64,000 nucleotides of DNA from positions 7,210,978-7,274,977 of the forward strand of contig NZ_CP031320.1 in assembly GCF_003355155.1 (NCBI RefSeq). Direction: 5' to 3'. This document shows, piece after piece, positions 21,522 to 30,906 of this stretch; positions within the stretch are counted from its first letter, which is position 1; the number at the start of each line of letters is the position of its first letter. This DNA is from Streptomyces armeniacus (GTDB lineage: Bacteria; Actinomycetota; Actinomycetes; Streptomycetales; Streptomycetaceae). Under the pieces are notes generated by a model. The model searched no databases. It had not been told where the DNA came from and saw only the letters and a list, made by a program, of their open reading frames with translations. Both the position numbers and the translations under genes were made by a program.

Positions 21522-21558
21522 ACGGAACCGCCCGCGCGAGAGGCGCGGGCGGTTCCGT
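21522..21558. terminator. Bidirectional terminator hairpin
   Basis: Perfect 16-base arms (acggaaccgcccgcgc and its complement) with a 5-base loop lie between the convergent MMPL and SsgA-like genes. Just upstream are several gggccgcag repeats (about 21496-21518). Confidence 0.88.
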
Positions 21559-21617
21559 GCGTTCCGGGTGCGTGTGTGCGGGAGGGCGGACGTTGGCGGC
21601 GTCGGCCGCGTCGGCGG

Positions 21618-22031
21618 TCAGACGCCCCGCAGTAGGTCGCTGAGCCCGGTGTCCAGTCCGGCGGCCGCCTGCTCCCGGCCGCGCGGCACGGCCGCGTAGC
21701 AGCTCCGCAGGAAGCGCCGCACGTCACTGCTGCGCAGTTCGATCAGCGCCATGCCCTCGGCGGTGTGCAGCTCGAGCATCGTGTGCGCGGGGCCGCACGG
21801 CCACAGCTGTACGTCGCCCTCGCCCGTCGGCGAGTCCGTTCCCTCGTCGAGGAGCTCCCGGGAGAAGACCCAGGTCACCTCGGCGCCGTCCAGGGAGGCG
21901 TCGGGCGGGAACACGATGCGGACGGCGAGCGGGTCCCCCTCGTCGTAACGCAGCACGGCGGAGAGCGGTCGCGCGGCGCTCGCACGGGCGATGAGACGGG
22001 CCTGCGCGTTCTGTTGGATGACTCCGGACAT
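21618..22031 (-). CDS. ssgE: SsgA-like sporulation/cell-division protein
   Basis: A 137-residue member of the SsgA-like proteins, which are limited to sporulating actinomycetes and control septum placement and spore separation. Recognisable features are RYDEGDPLAVRIVFP, EVTWVFSRELLDEGT, GEGDVQLWPCG and LRSSDVRRFLRSCYAAVP, in the family order. Length is typical. ATG at 22031 follows GGAGGAG. The paralogue assignment to ssgE rests mainly on my memory that S. coelicolor ssgE lies near ispE/ksgA/rpfB and a cbi operon; family membership is far surer than the symbol. Divergent from the cbi operon. Confidence 0.85.
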   Translation of the reverse strand: MSGVIQQNAQARLIARASAARPLSAVLRYDEGDPLAVRIVFPPDASLDGAEVTWVFSRELLDEGTDSPTGEGDVQLWPCGPAHTMLELHTAEGMALIELRSSDVRRFLRSCYAAVPRGREQAAAGLDTGLSDLLRGV

Positions 22032-22257
22032 CGTCGGCTCCTCCGGGTGTGTGACGGCGAAGGGCGGGGGACGGGCGCCCGCCGTCGGCTGCGTACCCCC
22101 CTGTCCAGTCAGACGCCTGGCGCGGCACGGCAGTCACGAGCGGGACGGCGTGAGCTGTACCACATGTCAGCGGCAAATCGGATTCTGCTACTGACTCCGG
22201 GCATATTCCAGAGGAATTTCCACATGGCGGCCAGGTGCTACTGAGACCAGGGCTCTC

Positions 22258-22274
22258 TTGCAAGCCTCTCGCAG
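22258..22274 (+). promoter_or_regulatory. Nur-like nickel regulator box
   Basis: The sequence ttgcaa-N5-tcgcag (22258-22263, 22269-22274) is close to the S. coelicolor Nur consensus, ttgcaa-N5-ttgcaa. It lies about 125 bases upstream of the CbiM start, next to a possible -10 box TACTAT at 22283. Nur is a Fur-family repressor responding to nickel, so this would fit a nickel-uptake operon. No B12 riboswitch is seen in 22032-22400, which otherwise holds nothing I can name. Confidence 0.5.
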
Positions 22275-22400
22275 TTGGCCACTACTATGGGACGGTTCAC
22301 CCTTCTGCCATTCCGCCGCGTGCCCCGCGGCACGCACCGACGTCCAGCGCCTTCCGCGTGACAGCCGAGGAACCTGACAGCCGAGGAAGCGGAGCCCGTC

Positions 22401-23735
22401 ATGCACGTCCCGGACGGATTCATCAACGCGCCCGTCTCGGTCGCCGCCGGTGCCGTCGCGGCCGGTGCCGTGGCCCTCTCGCTGCGCGGCGCCCGCCGCG
22501 AACTCGCGGGCCCCGCCGGGCCCGTCCCGGCCGGGAAGGGCGGGCAGGGCGGGCGTGAGGCCGGGGCGTACGCGTCGGGCGGCCTCGGGGAGGAGCGCAC
22601 GGCGCCGCTCGCCGGGCTGGTCGCCGCGTTCATCTTCGCCGTCCAGATGCTCAACTTCCCCGTCGCGGGCGGCACCAGCGGCCACCTCCTGGGCGGCGCG
22701 CTCGCCGCGATCCTCGTCGGCCCGTACACGGGCGTGCTGTGCGTCTCCGTCGTACTGCTGATGCAGAGCGTGCTCTTCGCGGACGGCGGGCTGACCGCCC
22801 TCGGCGTCAACATCACGGACATGGCCGTCGTCGCGGTCCCCGTCGCGTACGGGCTGTTCCGCGCGCTCGTACGTATGCTGCCGCGCGGCCGCGGGGCGGT
22901 GACGGGCGCCGCGTTCACCGCGGCGCTGGTGTCCGTGCCCGCCGCGGCGGTGGCCTTCACCGCGCTGTACGCGCTCGGCGGCACCACCGACGTCTCCCTC
23001 GGCAAGGTCTTCACCGCCATGGTCGGCGTGCACGTGCTGATCGGCATCGGCGAGGCGGCGATCACCGCGCTGACGGTGGGCGCGGTCCTCTCCGTACGCC
23101 CCGACCTCGTCTACGGCGCGCGCGGGCTGACGGCCCCGCTGGTGCTCCGGAACGTCACGGCTGCGGTGCCGGGCGGGGCGCACTCCGCCGCGCACTCCGC
23201 TGCGGAGCCCGAAGCGGAACGGGAAACGGAGCCCGAAGCGGAACCGCGGGCGACCACCGGTGCGGGCGCCGGTGCGGGCCGTGGCCGGTCCGCACGGCGC
23301 CTGTGGCTGGCCGGGCTCGCCGCCGCGCTCGTGTGCGCGGGCGTGGTCAGCTTCTACGCCTCCGTCGACCCCGACGGGCTGGAGAAGGTCGCCGCCGACC
23401 ACGGCATCGACAAGAAGGCCGAGGAACACGGCCTCGCGGACTCGCCGCTGGCCGACTACGGCGTGGAGGACATCACCGACGCCCGCCTGTCCGGCGGCAC
23501 CGCGGGCGTGATCGGCGTGGGCGCGACGCTCGCCGTCGGCACGGGCGTGTTCGTCGTCGTACGCCGCCGCCGGCCGCAGGCACCGGAAGCACCCGACACG
23601 GCACGTACGCCACGCACGGCTGGTGCGTCCGAGGCACCCGTAGCACCCGTAGCACCCGTAGCGCCCGGCGAGTCCCACGGGGCGGCCGGGGCGGAGACAC
23701 CGGCCGTCCCCGCCGCGGACCGCGACGGCCGCTGA
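22401..23735 (+). CDS. cbiM: CbiM-CbiN type fusion of a nickel/cobalt ECF transporter
   Basis: Substrate-specific component of an energy-coupling factor uptake system for Ni2+ or Co2+. It starts MHVPDGFI, the hallmark in which the second residue His and the free N-terminus bind the metal. Six or so helices follow, with conserved FPVAGGTSGHLLGGALAAIL and MQSVLFADGGLTALGVNITDM. After a charged linker (about 255-300) comes a CbiN/NikN-like part: a helix, an external loop with PDGLEKVAADHG and SPLADYG, and another helix. So M and N functions are fused in one 444-residue chain. The tail is Ala/Pro-rich. It heads an operon with cbiQ and cbiO. Confidence 0.93.
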   Translation: MHVPDGFINAPVSVAAGAVAAGAVALSLRGARRELAGPAGPVPAGKGGQGGREAGAYASGGLGEERTAPLAGLVAAFIFAVQMLNFPVAGGTSGHLLGGALAAILVGPYTGVLCVSVVLLMQSVLFADGGLTALGVNITDMAVVAVPVAYGLFRALVRMLPRGRGAVTGAAFTAALVSVPAAAVAFTALYALGGTTDVSLGKVFTAMVGVHVLIGIGEAAITALTVGAVLSVRPDLVYGARGLTAPLVLRNVTAAVPGGAHSAAHSAAEPEAERETEPEAEPRATTGAGAGAGRGRSARRLWLAGLAAALVCAGVVSFYASVDPDGLEKVAADHGIDKKAEEHGLADSPLADYGVEDITDARLSGGTAGVIGVGATLAVGTGVFVVVRRRRPQAPEAPDTARTPRTAGASEAPVAPVAPVAPGESHGAAGAETPAVPAADRDGR

Positions 23736-23736
23736 C

Positions 23737-24513
23737 GTGGGCGCCGGCGGCGGCGCGGGGCACGCGCACAGGCTGTACCAGCACGGGAGTTCACCTGTGC
23801 ACGCGCTGCCGCCGCACTGCAAGCTCGTCGCCGTCCTCTGCTTCGTCCTCGTCGTGGTGTCCACGCCGCGCGAGGTGATGTGGGCGTTCGGGCTGTACGC
23901 CGTGCTGCTCGCGGCCGTCGCCGCGGTGGCCCGCGTCCGGTTCGGGCTGTGGCTCAAACGGCTGCTGATCGAGGTGCCGTTCGTGGCCTTCGCCGTGCTG
24001 CTGCCGTTCGTCGCGGAGGGCCCGCGCGTCGAGTGGCTCGGCCTGTCCCTCTCCGAACCCGGCCTGTGGGGCGCCTGGAACGTCCTCGCCAAGGGCACCC
24101 TCGGCGTCGCCGCCTCCGTCCTCCTCGCCGCCACCACCGAACTGCGCGCCCTGCTGCTCGGCCTGCAGCGCCTGCGGCTCCCGCCGCTGCTCGTGCAGAT
24201 CGCGTCGTTCATGCTCCGCTACGGCGACGTCATCGCCGACGAGATGCGCCGCATGCGCATCGCCCGCGCCTCCCGCGGCTTCGAGGCGCGCGGCGTCCGG
24301 CACTGGGGGGTGCTCGCGAAGTCCGCGGGAACCCTGTTCATCCGGTCCTACGAGCGCGGCGAACGCGTCCACCTGGCCATGCTCAGCCGCGGCTACGCGG
24401 GCACCATGCCCGTCATCGACGAGGTGACCGCCACCCGCGCGCAGTGGGCGCGTACCGCACTGCTCCCCGCGACGGCGCTCGCCGTATGCCTGGCAGGATG
24501 GCTGCTGAGATGA
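23737..24513 (+). CDS. cbiQ: ECF transporter transmembrane component CbiQ
   Basis: A 258-residue T-component that couples the substrate subunit to the ATPase. It has hydrophobic helices (KLVAVLCFVLVVVSTPREV, LLIEVPFVAFAVLLPFVAEG) and the two Ala-Arg-Gly-type coupling motifs of CbiQ, in RIARASRGFEARG and LAMLSRGYAG, which contact the ATPase. GTG at 23737 begins one base after the CbiM stop, so translation is coupled; its stop overlaps the start of cbiO. Confidence 0.94.
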   Translation: MGAGGGAGHAHRLYQHGSSPVHALPPHCKLVAVLCFVLVVVSTPREVMWAFGLYAVLLAAVAAVARVRFGLWLKRLLIEVPFVAFAVLLPFVAEGPRVEWLGLSLSEPGLWGAWNVLAKGTLGVAASVLLAATTELRALLLGLQRLRLPPLLVQIASFMLRYGDVIADEMRRMRIARASRGFEARGVRHWGVLAKSAGTLFIRSYERGERVHLAMLSRGYAGTMPVIDEVTATRAQWARTALLPATALAVCLAGWLLR

Positions 24514-25331
24514 CCGCACGAGACGCCGCGGGCGAGCCGGAAGCCGCCCCGCACGGCCGCCACCCGGAGCCCGCCCCCGCCCCGCCTTCGCTGGAGGTGC
24601 GCGGGCTCGCGTACGCCTACCCCGACGGGCACCAGGCGCTGTTCGGCGTCGACCTGACCGTGCCGCGCGGTGAACGCGTCGCGCTGCTCGGCCCGAACGG
24701 CGCCGGGAAGACCACCCTCGTCCTCCACCTCAACGGCATCCTGAGCCCCGGCGCAGGCACCGTGACGGTCGCGGGGCTGCCCGTCGTCCGGGACCGTCTC
24801 GCCGACGTACGCCGCATGGTGGGCATCGTCTTCCAGGACCCGGACGACCAGCTGTTCATGCCCACCGTCCGGGAGGACGTCGCGTTCGGACCGGCCGCGG
24901 CCGGGCTGCGCGGCGACGAACTGGAGGCGCGGGTCGCCGACGCGCTCCGCCAGGTCGGCATGGAGCCGTACGCCGACCGACCGCCGCACCACCTGTCGTT
25001 CGGGCAGCGGCGCCGCGTCGCGGTGGCCACCGTCCTCGCGATGCGGCCGGAGATCCTCGTACTGGACGAGCCGTCCTCGAACCTCGACCCGGCCTCCCGC
25101 CGCGAACTGGCCGCCATCCTGCGGGACCTCGACATCACCGTGCTGATGGTCACGCACGACCTGCCGTACGCCATGGAGCTCTGCCCGCGCGCGGTGGTCC
25201 TCAGCGACGGTGTGATCGTCGCCGACGGGGGCACCCGCGACCTGCTGTGCGACGACGGACTGATGCGGGCCCACCGGCTGGAGCTGCCCTTCGGTTTCGA
25301 CCCCGGATCCGTACAGGCGCCGCGCGCGTAG
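24510..25331 (+). CDS. cbiO: ECF transporter ATPase CbiO
   Basis: A 273-residue ABC ATPase that powers the metal uptake system. Walker A is GPNGAGKTT, the Q-loop lies in VFQDPDDQLF (a hallmark of ECF ATPases), the signature is LSFGQRRRVA, Walker B is ILVLDEPSSNLD and the H-loop VTHDL. The ATG at 24510 overlaps the cbiQ stop as ATGA; in-frame ATGs at 24486 and 24498 are alternatives. The N-terminal 30 residues are Ala/Pro-rich. Confidence 0.95.
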   Translation: MTARDAAGEPEAAPHGRHPEPAPAPPSLEVRGLAYAYPDGHQALFGVDLTVPRGERVALLGPNGAGKTTLVLHLNGILSPGAGTVTVAGLPVVRDRLADVRRMVGIVFQDPDDQLFMPTVREDVAFGPAAAGLRGDELEARVADALRQVGMEPYADRPPHHLSFGQRRRVAVATVLAMRPEILVLDEPSSNLDPASRRELAAILRDLDITVLMVTHDLPYAMELCPRAVVLSDGVIVADGGTRDLLCDDGLMRAHRLELPFGFDPGSVQAPRA

Positions 25332-25440
25332 CAGCATGGAAGGTGCGGTACGGCGCAAACCGCACGGTGTGGACGGCGGCGCAGACGGCACGGCAAGTAC
25401 GCCATGGCATAAACGGCCCGGCACGGCATGTTGAGGAACG

Positions 25441-26670
25441 GTGAGGAACGGGGGCAGGCACGTGGTGGACGTCCAGGGCACGGTGGCGGACGGGTTCGAG
25501 GCGGTCCGCGACGCGTTCGCGGCGAACTTCACCGAACGCGGCGACACGGGTGCGGCATTCGCCGTACACCGCGGCGGCCACCCCGTCGTCGACCTGTGGG
25601 GCGGCGCCAAGGACCGTACGCAGCCTGCACAGCCCTGGACTTCCGGTACGGCCGTGCTTCTGCGCTCCGCCACCAAGGGCCCCGCGGCCGCGGTACCGCA
25701 CCTGCTGCACCAGCGCGGCCTGCTGGACCTGGACGCGCCCGTGGGCACGTACTGGCCGGAGTTCAAGGCGAACGGCAAGGAGCGGGTGCTCGTACGGCAC
25801 CTGCTCTCGCACCGCGCCGGACTGCCCGTACTCGACCGGCCGCTCAGCCCCGCCGAGGCCGCCGACGGGGTCAGCGGGCCGCGCGCGGTGGCCGCGCAGG
25901 CGCCCGAGTGGGAACCCGGCACCGCGCACGGCTACCACCCGCACACCTTCGGCTGGCTCCTCGGCGAACTGGTGCAGCGGGTCACCGGCCGCACGCTGGG
26001 CCGCTGGTTCGCGGAGGAAGTGGCGGCGCCGCTGGGCGGCCTGGACCTGTGGCTCGGGCTGCCGCCGTCGGAGACCCCGCGCGTCGCCCGTATCGCGGAG
26101 GCGCCGGTGCCGGAACGGGCGCCGGGACGCGGGCTGCGCGTACGGGCCAAGCCGGCGGTGGCCGCGGCGTACCGGGACCCGGACTCGCTGACGCGGCGGG
26201 CGTTCGGGGCGGTGGGCGCGGGCGCACCCGGCGACGGGGCCCCGGGGGAGCCGGTGGACGAGAACGCCCCGGCGTATCTGGCCGCCGGGCTCCCCGGCTC
26301 GGGCGGCGTCGGCACGGCGCGTGCGCTGTCCGCGTTCTACGCGTCGCTCATCGGCGGCGTGGACGGCGGGCGACGGCTGTTCACCCCGGCGACGCTCGCC
26401 CAGGCGCGTTCGCAGGAGTCCGGCGGCCCGGACCGGGTGCTGGTCGTCAACACCCGTTTCGGGCTCGGCTACATGCTGCACAGCCCCGCCTCCCCGATGC
26501 TCGGCGAGGGCTCGTTCGGGCACCCGGGGCGCGGCGGCTCGCTGGCGTTCGCCGACCCCGGCACGGGGATCGCCTTCGCGTACGTCACGGCGGGCATGCA
26601 GCGCTCCGTGACCTCCGACCCGCGCGCGCAGGCGCTCGTACGGGCGCTGCGCGGCTGCCTGCCGGACTGA
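25441..26670 (+). CDS. Serine hydrolase, class C beta-lactamase family
   Basis: A 409-residue cytosolic-looking enzyme of the penicillin-binding-protein-like esterase/beta-lactamase group. The catalytic SxxK is in RSATKG. The second motif region is PGTAHGYHPHTFGWLLG and the third element GHPGRGGSLAF replaces KTG with HPG, as in EstB-type esterases. No signal peptide is seen, so an esterase or peptidase role inside the cell is likelier than antibiotic resistance. GTG at 25441 has GAGG upstream; GTGs at 25462 and 25465 are possible starts. Confidence 0.87.
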   Translation: MRNGGRHVVDVQGTVADGFEAVRDAFAANFTERGDTGAAFAVHRGGHPVVDLWGGAKDRTQPAQPWTSGTAVLLRSATKGPAAAVPHLLHQRGLLDLDAPVGTYWPEFKANGKERVLVRHLLSHRAGLPVLDRPLSPAEAADGVSGPRAVAAQAPEWEPGTAHGYHPHTFGWLLGELVQRVTGRTLGRWFAEEVAAPLGGLDLWLGLPPSETPRVARIAEAPVPERAPGRGLRVRAKPAVAAAYRDPDSLTRRAFGAVGAGAPGDGAPGEPVDENAPAYLAAGLPGSGGVGTARALSAFYASLIGGVDGGRRLFTPATLAQARSQESGGPDRVLVVNTRFGLGYMLHSPASPMLGEGSFGHPGRGGSLAFADPGTGIAFAYVTAGMQRSVTSDPRAQALVRALRGCLPD

Positions 26671-26729
26671 CGCGGAGCCCCGCCGTACGAGACCCGCTTG
26701 GCCGAGGCGGGGCGGCATATGCTGAGCCG

Positions 26730-27566
26730 ATGTGGCGATTTGAGGGGTACACGGCGCTGGTCACCGGAGCGGGGCGGGGGATCGGGGAGGCCGTCGCCGG
26801 ACGGCTGGCCGCGGAGGGCGCGCGGGTGCTCGTCACCGACCTCGACACGGAACGCGCCGAACGCGCCGCCGCGGCCCTCAACGCCCGGCAGGCCGCCGGG
26901 GGTTCGGCCGGCCCCGGCCCAGGGGGCTCCGGCCGCGGCAGCACCGGCGGCGAGGCGGCGGCGATGGGCTGCGACGTGGGCGACCGTACGGCGGTGGAGG
27001 CGGCGGTGGCGTACGCCGTCGAACGCTTCGGCGGCCTGGACGTCCTCGTCAACAACGCCTTCTCCTGCCACCCGGACACCCCGCTGTTCGAGGACGAGAC
27101 CGACGAGGTGTGGCAGCGCGACCTCGACATCACGCTGAACGGCGCCTTCCGCTGCGCCCGCGCCGCGATGCCGCACCTGGCGGCGGCGGGCGGCCGCGGG
27201 GCCATCGTGAACATCGGTTCCGTCAACGGCGAACGGGACTTCGGCAACCACTCGTACAGCGCGGCCAAGGCCGGACTCGCGAGCCTCACCAGGACGCTCG
27301 CGGGCCGGAGCGCGGAACGCGGGGTGCGCGTGAACCTGGTCGCGCCCGGCACCGTCGACACCGGCGCCTGGGTGGGCCGCGAAGGGTCGCTCGAACGGGC
27401 CGTGAGCGAGTACCCGCTGGGGCGGGTCGGCCGCCCGGACGACATCGCCGCCGCCGTCGCCTTCCTCGCCTCGGCGGACGCCGCCTGGGTCACGGGAGTC
27501 ACCCTGCCGGTGGACGGCGGCCTGCTGACGAGCAACCTCGGCCTGCGCCGCGCCCTCCAGGGCTGA
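26730..27566 (+). CDS. Short-chain dehydrogenase/reductase
   Basis: A 278-residue NAD(P)-dependent oxidoreductase of the classical SDR type. It has the cofactor motif TGAGRGIG, LVTDLDTERAER (the acidic residue after the second strand favours NAD), NNAFSCHP, the catalytic Ser in IVNIGSVNGE, the YSAAK motif and a PxG stretch VAPGTVDTG. A Gly-rich insertion of about 18 residues (QAAGGSAGPGPGGSGRGS) lies between strands 2 and 3 and is unusual. ATG at 26730 lacks a ribosome-binding site and has a TATGCT-like box at about 26718-26723, so it may be leaderless. Substrate unknown. Confidence 0.92.
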   Translation: MWRFEGYTALVTGAGRGIGEAVAGRLAAEGARVLVTDLDTERAERAAAALNARQAAGGSAGPGPGGSGRGSTGGEAAAMGCDVGDRTAVEAAVAYAVERFGGLDVLVNNAFSCHPDTPLFEDETDEVWQRDLDITLNGAFRCARAAMPHLAAAGGRGAIVNIGSVNGERDFGNHSYSAAKAGLASLTRTLAGRSAERGVRVNLVAPGTVDTGAWVGREGSLERAVSEYPLGRVGRPDDIAAAVAFLASADAAWVTGVTLPVDGGLLTSNLGLRRALQG

Positions 27567-27571
27567 CCGCG

Positions 27572-27656
27572 CGCCCTCCCGTACGGTGCGCGCCCGCGCG
27601 TGCTCCGTACGGTGCCGCCCTCCCGTACGGTGCGCGCCCGCGCGTGCTCCGTACGG
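27572..27656. repeat. Perfect 41-bp direct repeat between convergent genes
   Basis: Units at 27572-27612 and 27616-27656 are identical and 44 bases apart. Each contains two 'cgtacgg' motifs and a gcgcgcccgcgcg core. They fill the gap between the SDR stop and the ispE stop. Probably a recent duplication of the terminator region. Confidence 0.88.
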
Positions 27657-27657
27657 C

Positions 27658-28605
27658 TCAGCTCAGCAGCGTCGCGCCCGGGGCCGGGGCGGTGGTCGGG
27701 CGGGCGGTGCGGCAGGTGCCCGAGGCCAGCAGCGACTCGGCGACCGAAGCGGCCGACTCCGCGCTCTCCGTGAGGAACGCGCACGTCGGGCCCGATCCGG
27801 AGACGAGTCCGGCGAGCGCGCCCGCCGACGTGCCCGCCTTGAGCGTGTCGGCGAGTGCGGGGCGCAGCGAAAGCGCCGCGGGCTGCAGGTCGTTGGAGGA
27901 GGCGCCGTCCGGGCCCGCCAGCGATGCGGCGAGCGCCGCCGCGTCACCGTCGCGGAGCGCGTCGAGGAGCGCGGGGGAGGGCTCCGGCTCCGGTACGGCG
28001 GCCACCGTGGCGCCCGTACCGGAGGCTTCGCGGAGACGGTCGCACTCGCGGTAGACCTCCGGCGTGGACAGCCCGCCGTCCGCCACCGCGAACACCCAGT
28101 GGAACGTGCCGCCGACCGCCAGCGGCGTGAGCAGTTCGCCGCGGCCCCGGCCCAGCGCGGCACCGCCGAGCAGGCTGAACGGCACGTCCGAGCCCAACTC
28201 GGCGCACAGCGCGAGCAGTTCCCCGCGCGGCGTACGGGTGCCCCACAGCGCGTCGCACGCCACCAGCGCGCCCGCCGCGTCCGCGCTGCCCCCGGCCATG
28301 CCGCCCGCGACGGGGATGTCCTTGCGCAGGCCGAGGTGTACGGCGGGAGCGTCCAGGCCGTGGTGCGCGGCGAGCGCCCGTGCCGCGCGGGCGGCCAGAT
28401 TGGTGTCGTCCAGCGGAACTTGGTGGGCGTCCGGACCGGTGGCGCCGATCCGCAGAACGTCCGCCGGGGACGCGGTGACCTCGTCGTGGAGGCCGACGGC
28501 GAGGAAGACGTTCGCGAGCCCGTGGAAGCCGTCCGGGCGCAGCCCGCCGACCGCGAGCTGGACGTTGACCTTGGCCGGGACCCGTACGGTCACGGTGTCC
28601 GTCAT
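27658..28605 (-). CDS. ispE: 4-diphosphocytidyl-2-C-methyl-D-erythritol kinase
   Basis: GHMP kinase of the MEP pathway to isoprenoids; it phosphorylates CDP-methylerythritol at position 2. The 315-residue product starts with [17 protein letters not shown], has the ATP-binding [17 protein letters not shown] (GHMP motif 2), [17 protein letters not shown] and the C-terminal [10 protein letters not shown] (motif 3). Its ATG (28603-28605) overlaps the ksgA stop, so it is translationally coupled as last gene of the rpfB-ksgA-ispE operon, an arrangement conserved in actinobacteria. Confidence 0.96.
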   Translation of the reverse strand: MTDTVTVRVPAKVNVQLAVGGLRPDGFHGLANVFLAVGLHDEVTASPADVLRIGATGPDAHQVPLDDTNLAARAARALAAHHGLDAPAVHLGLRKDIPVAGGMAGGSADAAGALVACDALWGTRTPRGELLALCAELGSDVPFSLLGGAALGRGRGELLTPLAVGGTFHWVFAVADGGLSTPEVYRECDRLREASGTGATVAAVPEPEPSPALLDALRDGDAAALAASLAGPDGASSNDLQPAALSLRPALADTLKAGTSAGALAGLVSGSGPTCAFLTESAESAASVAESLLASGTCRTARPTTAPAPGATLLS

Positions 28606-29696
28606 GCTGTGCCGCCTCCGTCCCGCGGGCGCCGCGCGTCGTGCGCCGGCCGCGCGTCGTGCTCGTCGGGTGCGCTCCGCGCCCTCTCCGTGTACTGCCG
28701 TCCCCGCGCGGCCTGTTGGGCGCGCTGCGCGTGCCCGTCCCGCCCGGCCGCCGCCGGCCGCCGCTCCGCGATACGGGCGAACTCCTCGACCGTCAGCGAC
28801 TCCCCGCGCGCTTTGGGCGAGACGCCCGCGGCCACCAGCGCCTCCTCCGCCGCGGCCCCCGAACCGGCCCAGCCTGCCAGCGCCGCGCGCAGCGTCTTGC
28901 GGCGCTGCGCGAACGCCGCGTCCACCACCGCGAACACCTCCTCGCGCGTGGCGCCCGTCTCCGGCGGCTCGCGGCGGACCAGCGAGACCAGCCCGGAGTC
29001 CACGTTGGGCGCGGGCCAGAACACCGTGCGCCCGATCGCGCCCGCGCGCTTCACCTCGCAGTACCACGCCGCCTTCACGGACGGCACGCCGTACACCTTC
29101 GAACCGGGCGGCGCCGCCAGCCGGTCGGCGACCTCCGACTGCACCATCACCAGGGTCCGTTCGATGCCCGGGAACGTCTCCAGCATGTGCAGCAGCACCG
29201 GCACCGCCACGTTGTACGGGAGGTTGGCGACCATCGCGGTGGGCGGCGGCCCGGGCAGCTCCCGTACGAGCATCGCGTCGGACCGCACCAGCGCGAAACG
29301 TCCCGCACGGGACGGCAGCCGTGCCTCGACGGTCGCGGGCAGCGCCGCCGCCAGCACCTCGTCGATCTCGACGGCGACGACGCGCGACGCCGACTCCAGC
29401 AGCGCGAGGGTCAGCGAGCCGAGGCCCGGGCCGATCTCCACCACCACGTCGTCGGGGCGGACTCCGGCGGTCCGCACGATGCGGCGCACCGTGTTCGCGT
29501 CGATGACGAAGTTCTGGCCGCGCTGCTTGGCGGGGCGTACGCCGAGGGCGGCGGCGAGTTCCCGTACGTCCGCGGGGCCGAGGAGGGGACTGGCGGTGCC
29601 GGGTCCGGGATCGGGGTGGGGGCCCGGGCCGGTGCCGGGGTCCCCGGCGGGCCCGTGCGGGTCCGGTGGGCCGGAGGGGTCGGGGGCTGCGCTCAC
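28602..29696 (-). CDS. ksgA: 16S rRNA dimethyladenosine methyltransferase
   Basis: Also called rsmA. It dimethylates two adjacent adenosines near the 3' end of 16S rRNA in late small-subunit assembly. The 364-residue product shows [18 protein letters not shown], motif [16 protein letters not shown], motif [20 protein letters not shown] and the C-terminal helical part [13 protein letters not shown]. Both ends are low-complexity: a Pro/Gly-rich N-terminus of about 35 residues and an Arg/Ala/Gln-rich tail of about 45, making it longer than typical (about 270-290). Overlaps the rpfB stop and ispE start. Confidence 0.96.
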   Translation of the reverse strand: MSAAPDPSGPPDPHGPAGDPGTGPGPHPDPGPGTASPLLGPADVRELAAALGVRPAKQRGQNFVIDANTVRRIVRTAGVRPDDVVVEIGPGLGSLTLALLESASRVVAVEIDEVLAAALPATVEARLPSRAGRFALVRSDAMLVRELPGPPPTAMVANLPYNVAVPVLLHMLETFPGIERTLVMVQSEVADRLAAPPGSKVYGVPSVKAAWYCEVKRAGAIGRTVFWPAPNVDSGLVSLVRREPPETGATREEVFAVVDAAFAQRRKTLRAALAGWAGSGAAAEEALVAAGVSPKARGESLTVEEFARIAERRPAAAGRDGHAQRAQQAARGRQYTERARSAPDEHDARPAHDARRPRDGGGTA

Positions 29697-30886
29697 TGGT
29701 GCAGTTTACGGCCGCACACCGGCCACGGACTCGCCCCCCGCTGCACGTACAGCTTCTTGGCCCGGTACGTCTGCTCCGACGCGGGCGCGTTCTGCGGGCG
29801 GCCCTCACCGCCCAGGCTCTGCCAGGTCTGGGTGTCGAACTGGTACAGGCCGCCGTATGTCCCCGACGGATCGACCGCGTTGGCCCTGCCGCCGGACTCG
29901 CACTCCGCCAGCGCCTGCCAGTTGAGCGAGTCGGCGCCCGCCACGGAGGCCGGCAGCGACTTCGTCCCGATCCGGACGATCCGCGACAGCGGCTTCTGCA
30001 CCACCTCGGTGCCGACGCGCTTCGGCCGCTGCGCCACGCCGTTCACGGTGCGCTGGTGGTACGTGACCCGCCGTACGCCGTGGCGGCCCGCCCGCGCGAC
30101 GAGCGAGGTGCCGCGGCTCAGTTCGGGATCCTCGCGGTGGACCGTTTCGAAGCCGATCGTCTCCTCGCGGATCTTCTCCTTCCCGACGATCCGCAGGACG
30201 GTGATCGTCTGGCCGTCCCGCGGGAAACTGTCCGGCGGCACCGAGGTGGTGTCCTCGCCGCGCAGCGTGACGCCCGCCTGCCCGACGGCCTCCCCGACCG
30301 TCGCCGCGTTCGTCCGCAGCGGGTGCCGCCGCCCGTCCGCGAGCACGGTGACGCTCCGCTCGGTCCGCACCACCAGCGTCCCGCCCGTACGGCCGATCCG
30401 CGCGTGCCGCCCGGTGGACACGTACGCGCCCTCCGCCCGCACTCCCCACTCCCGGAGCGCGCCCGCCACCGTCTGCGCCGTCGTCCACGCCGTGCGCAGT
30501 TCGCCGTCCAGCGTGACGTCGACGGGGCGGCCACGGCGTACGGCGATCTCCTCGCCGCTGTCGAGCGACGTGTCCGGGGCGGGGGCGACGGCGTCGTGCG
30601 CGCCGAGCTCCACACCCTCCTCCGCCAGCAGTTCGTCCACGGTGTCCGCGAAGGTGTGCAGGGTGCGCTGGCGGCCGTCCACGTTCAGGGTGACCGACTT
30701 GTCGTGCACCACGAACGCCGAGGTGCTGCCCGCCAGGAACGCGACGACGAGCGCCTGCGGCACCAGCCTGCGCAGCGAGTCGGAGCGTTCGGGATCACGC
30801 CGGCCGCGGGCGCGGCTGCCGGCGTGCGAGCCCCCGGCGCCCCGCGCCCCCGTACGCGCGGCGCCCGCCGCCTCCGTACCTCGCAA
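29693..30886 (-). CDS. rpfB: Resuscitation-promoting factor, RpfB type
   Basis: Secreted peptidoglycan-cleaving enzyme that helps spores and dormant cells resume growth. One helix ([19 protein letters not shown]) near the N-terminus anchors or exports it. Three DUF348 repeats follow (about 60-100, 118-155, 175-215), then a G5 domain ([20 protein letters not shown]), then the Rpf catalytic domain (about 320-397) starting [14 protein letters not shown] with the catalytic Glu and containing [17 protein letters not shown]. The start is uncertain: TTG at 30886 is the only candidate before an in-frame TAG at 30899-30901, right beside the adapter, so the real start and control region may be lost. 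Confidence 0.88.
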   Translation of the reverse strand: MRGTEAAGAARTGARGAGGSHAGSRARGRRDPERSDSLRRLVPQALVVAFLAGSTSAFVVHDKSVTLNVDGRQRTLHTFADTVDELLAEEGVELGAHDAVAPAPDTSLDSGEEIAVRRGRPVDVTLDGELRTAWTTAQTVAGALREWGVRAEGAYVSTGRHARIGRTGGTLVVRTERSVTVLADGRRHPLRTNAATVGEAVGQAGVTLRGEDTTSVPPDSFPRDGQTITVLRIVGKEKIREETIGFETVHREDPELSRGTSLVARAGRHGVRRVTYHQRTVNGVAQRPKRVGTEVVQKPLSRIVRIGTKSLPASVAGADSLNWQALAECESGGRANAVDPSGTYGGLYQFDTQTWQSLGGEGRPQNAPASEQTYRAKKLYVQRGASPWPVCGRKLHQ

Positions 30887-30906
30887 CGAGAGCCACCCCT
30901 ATGCCT

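Noticed and set aside
22032..22400. Cobalamin riboswitch upstream of cbiM
   Set aside because: I looked for a B12-box-like segment in the leader and saw none; the Nur-like site explains control better.
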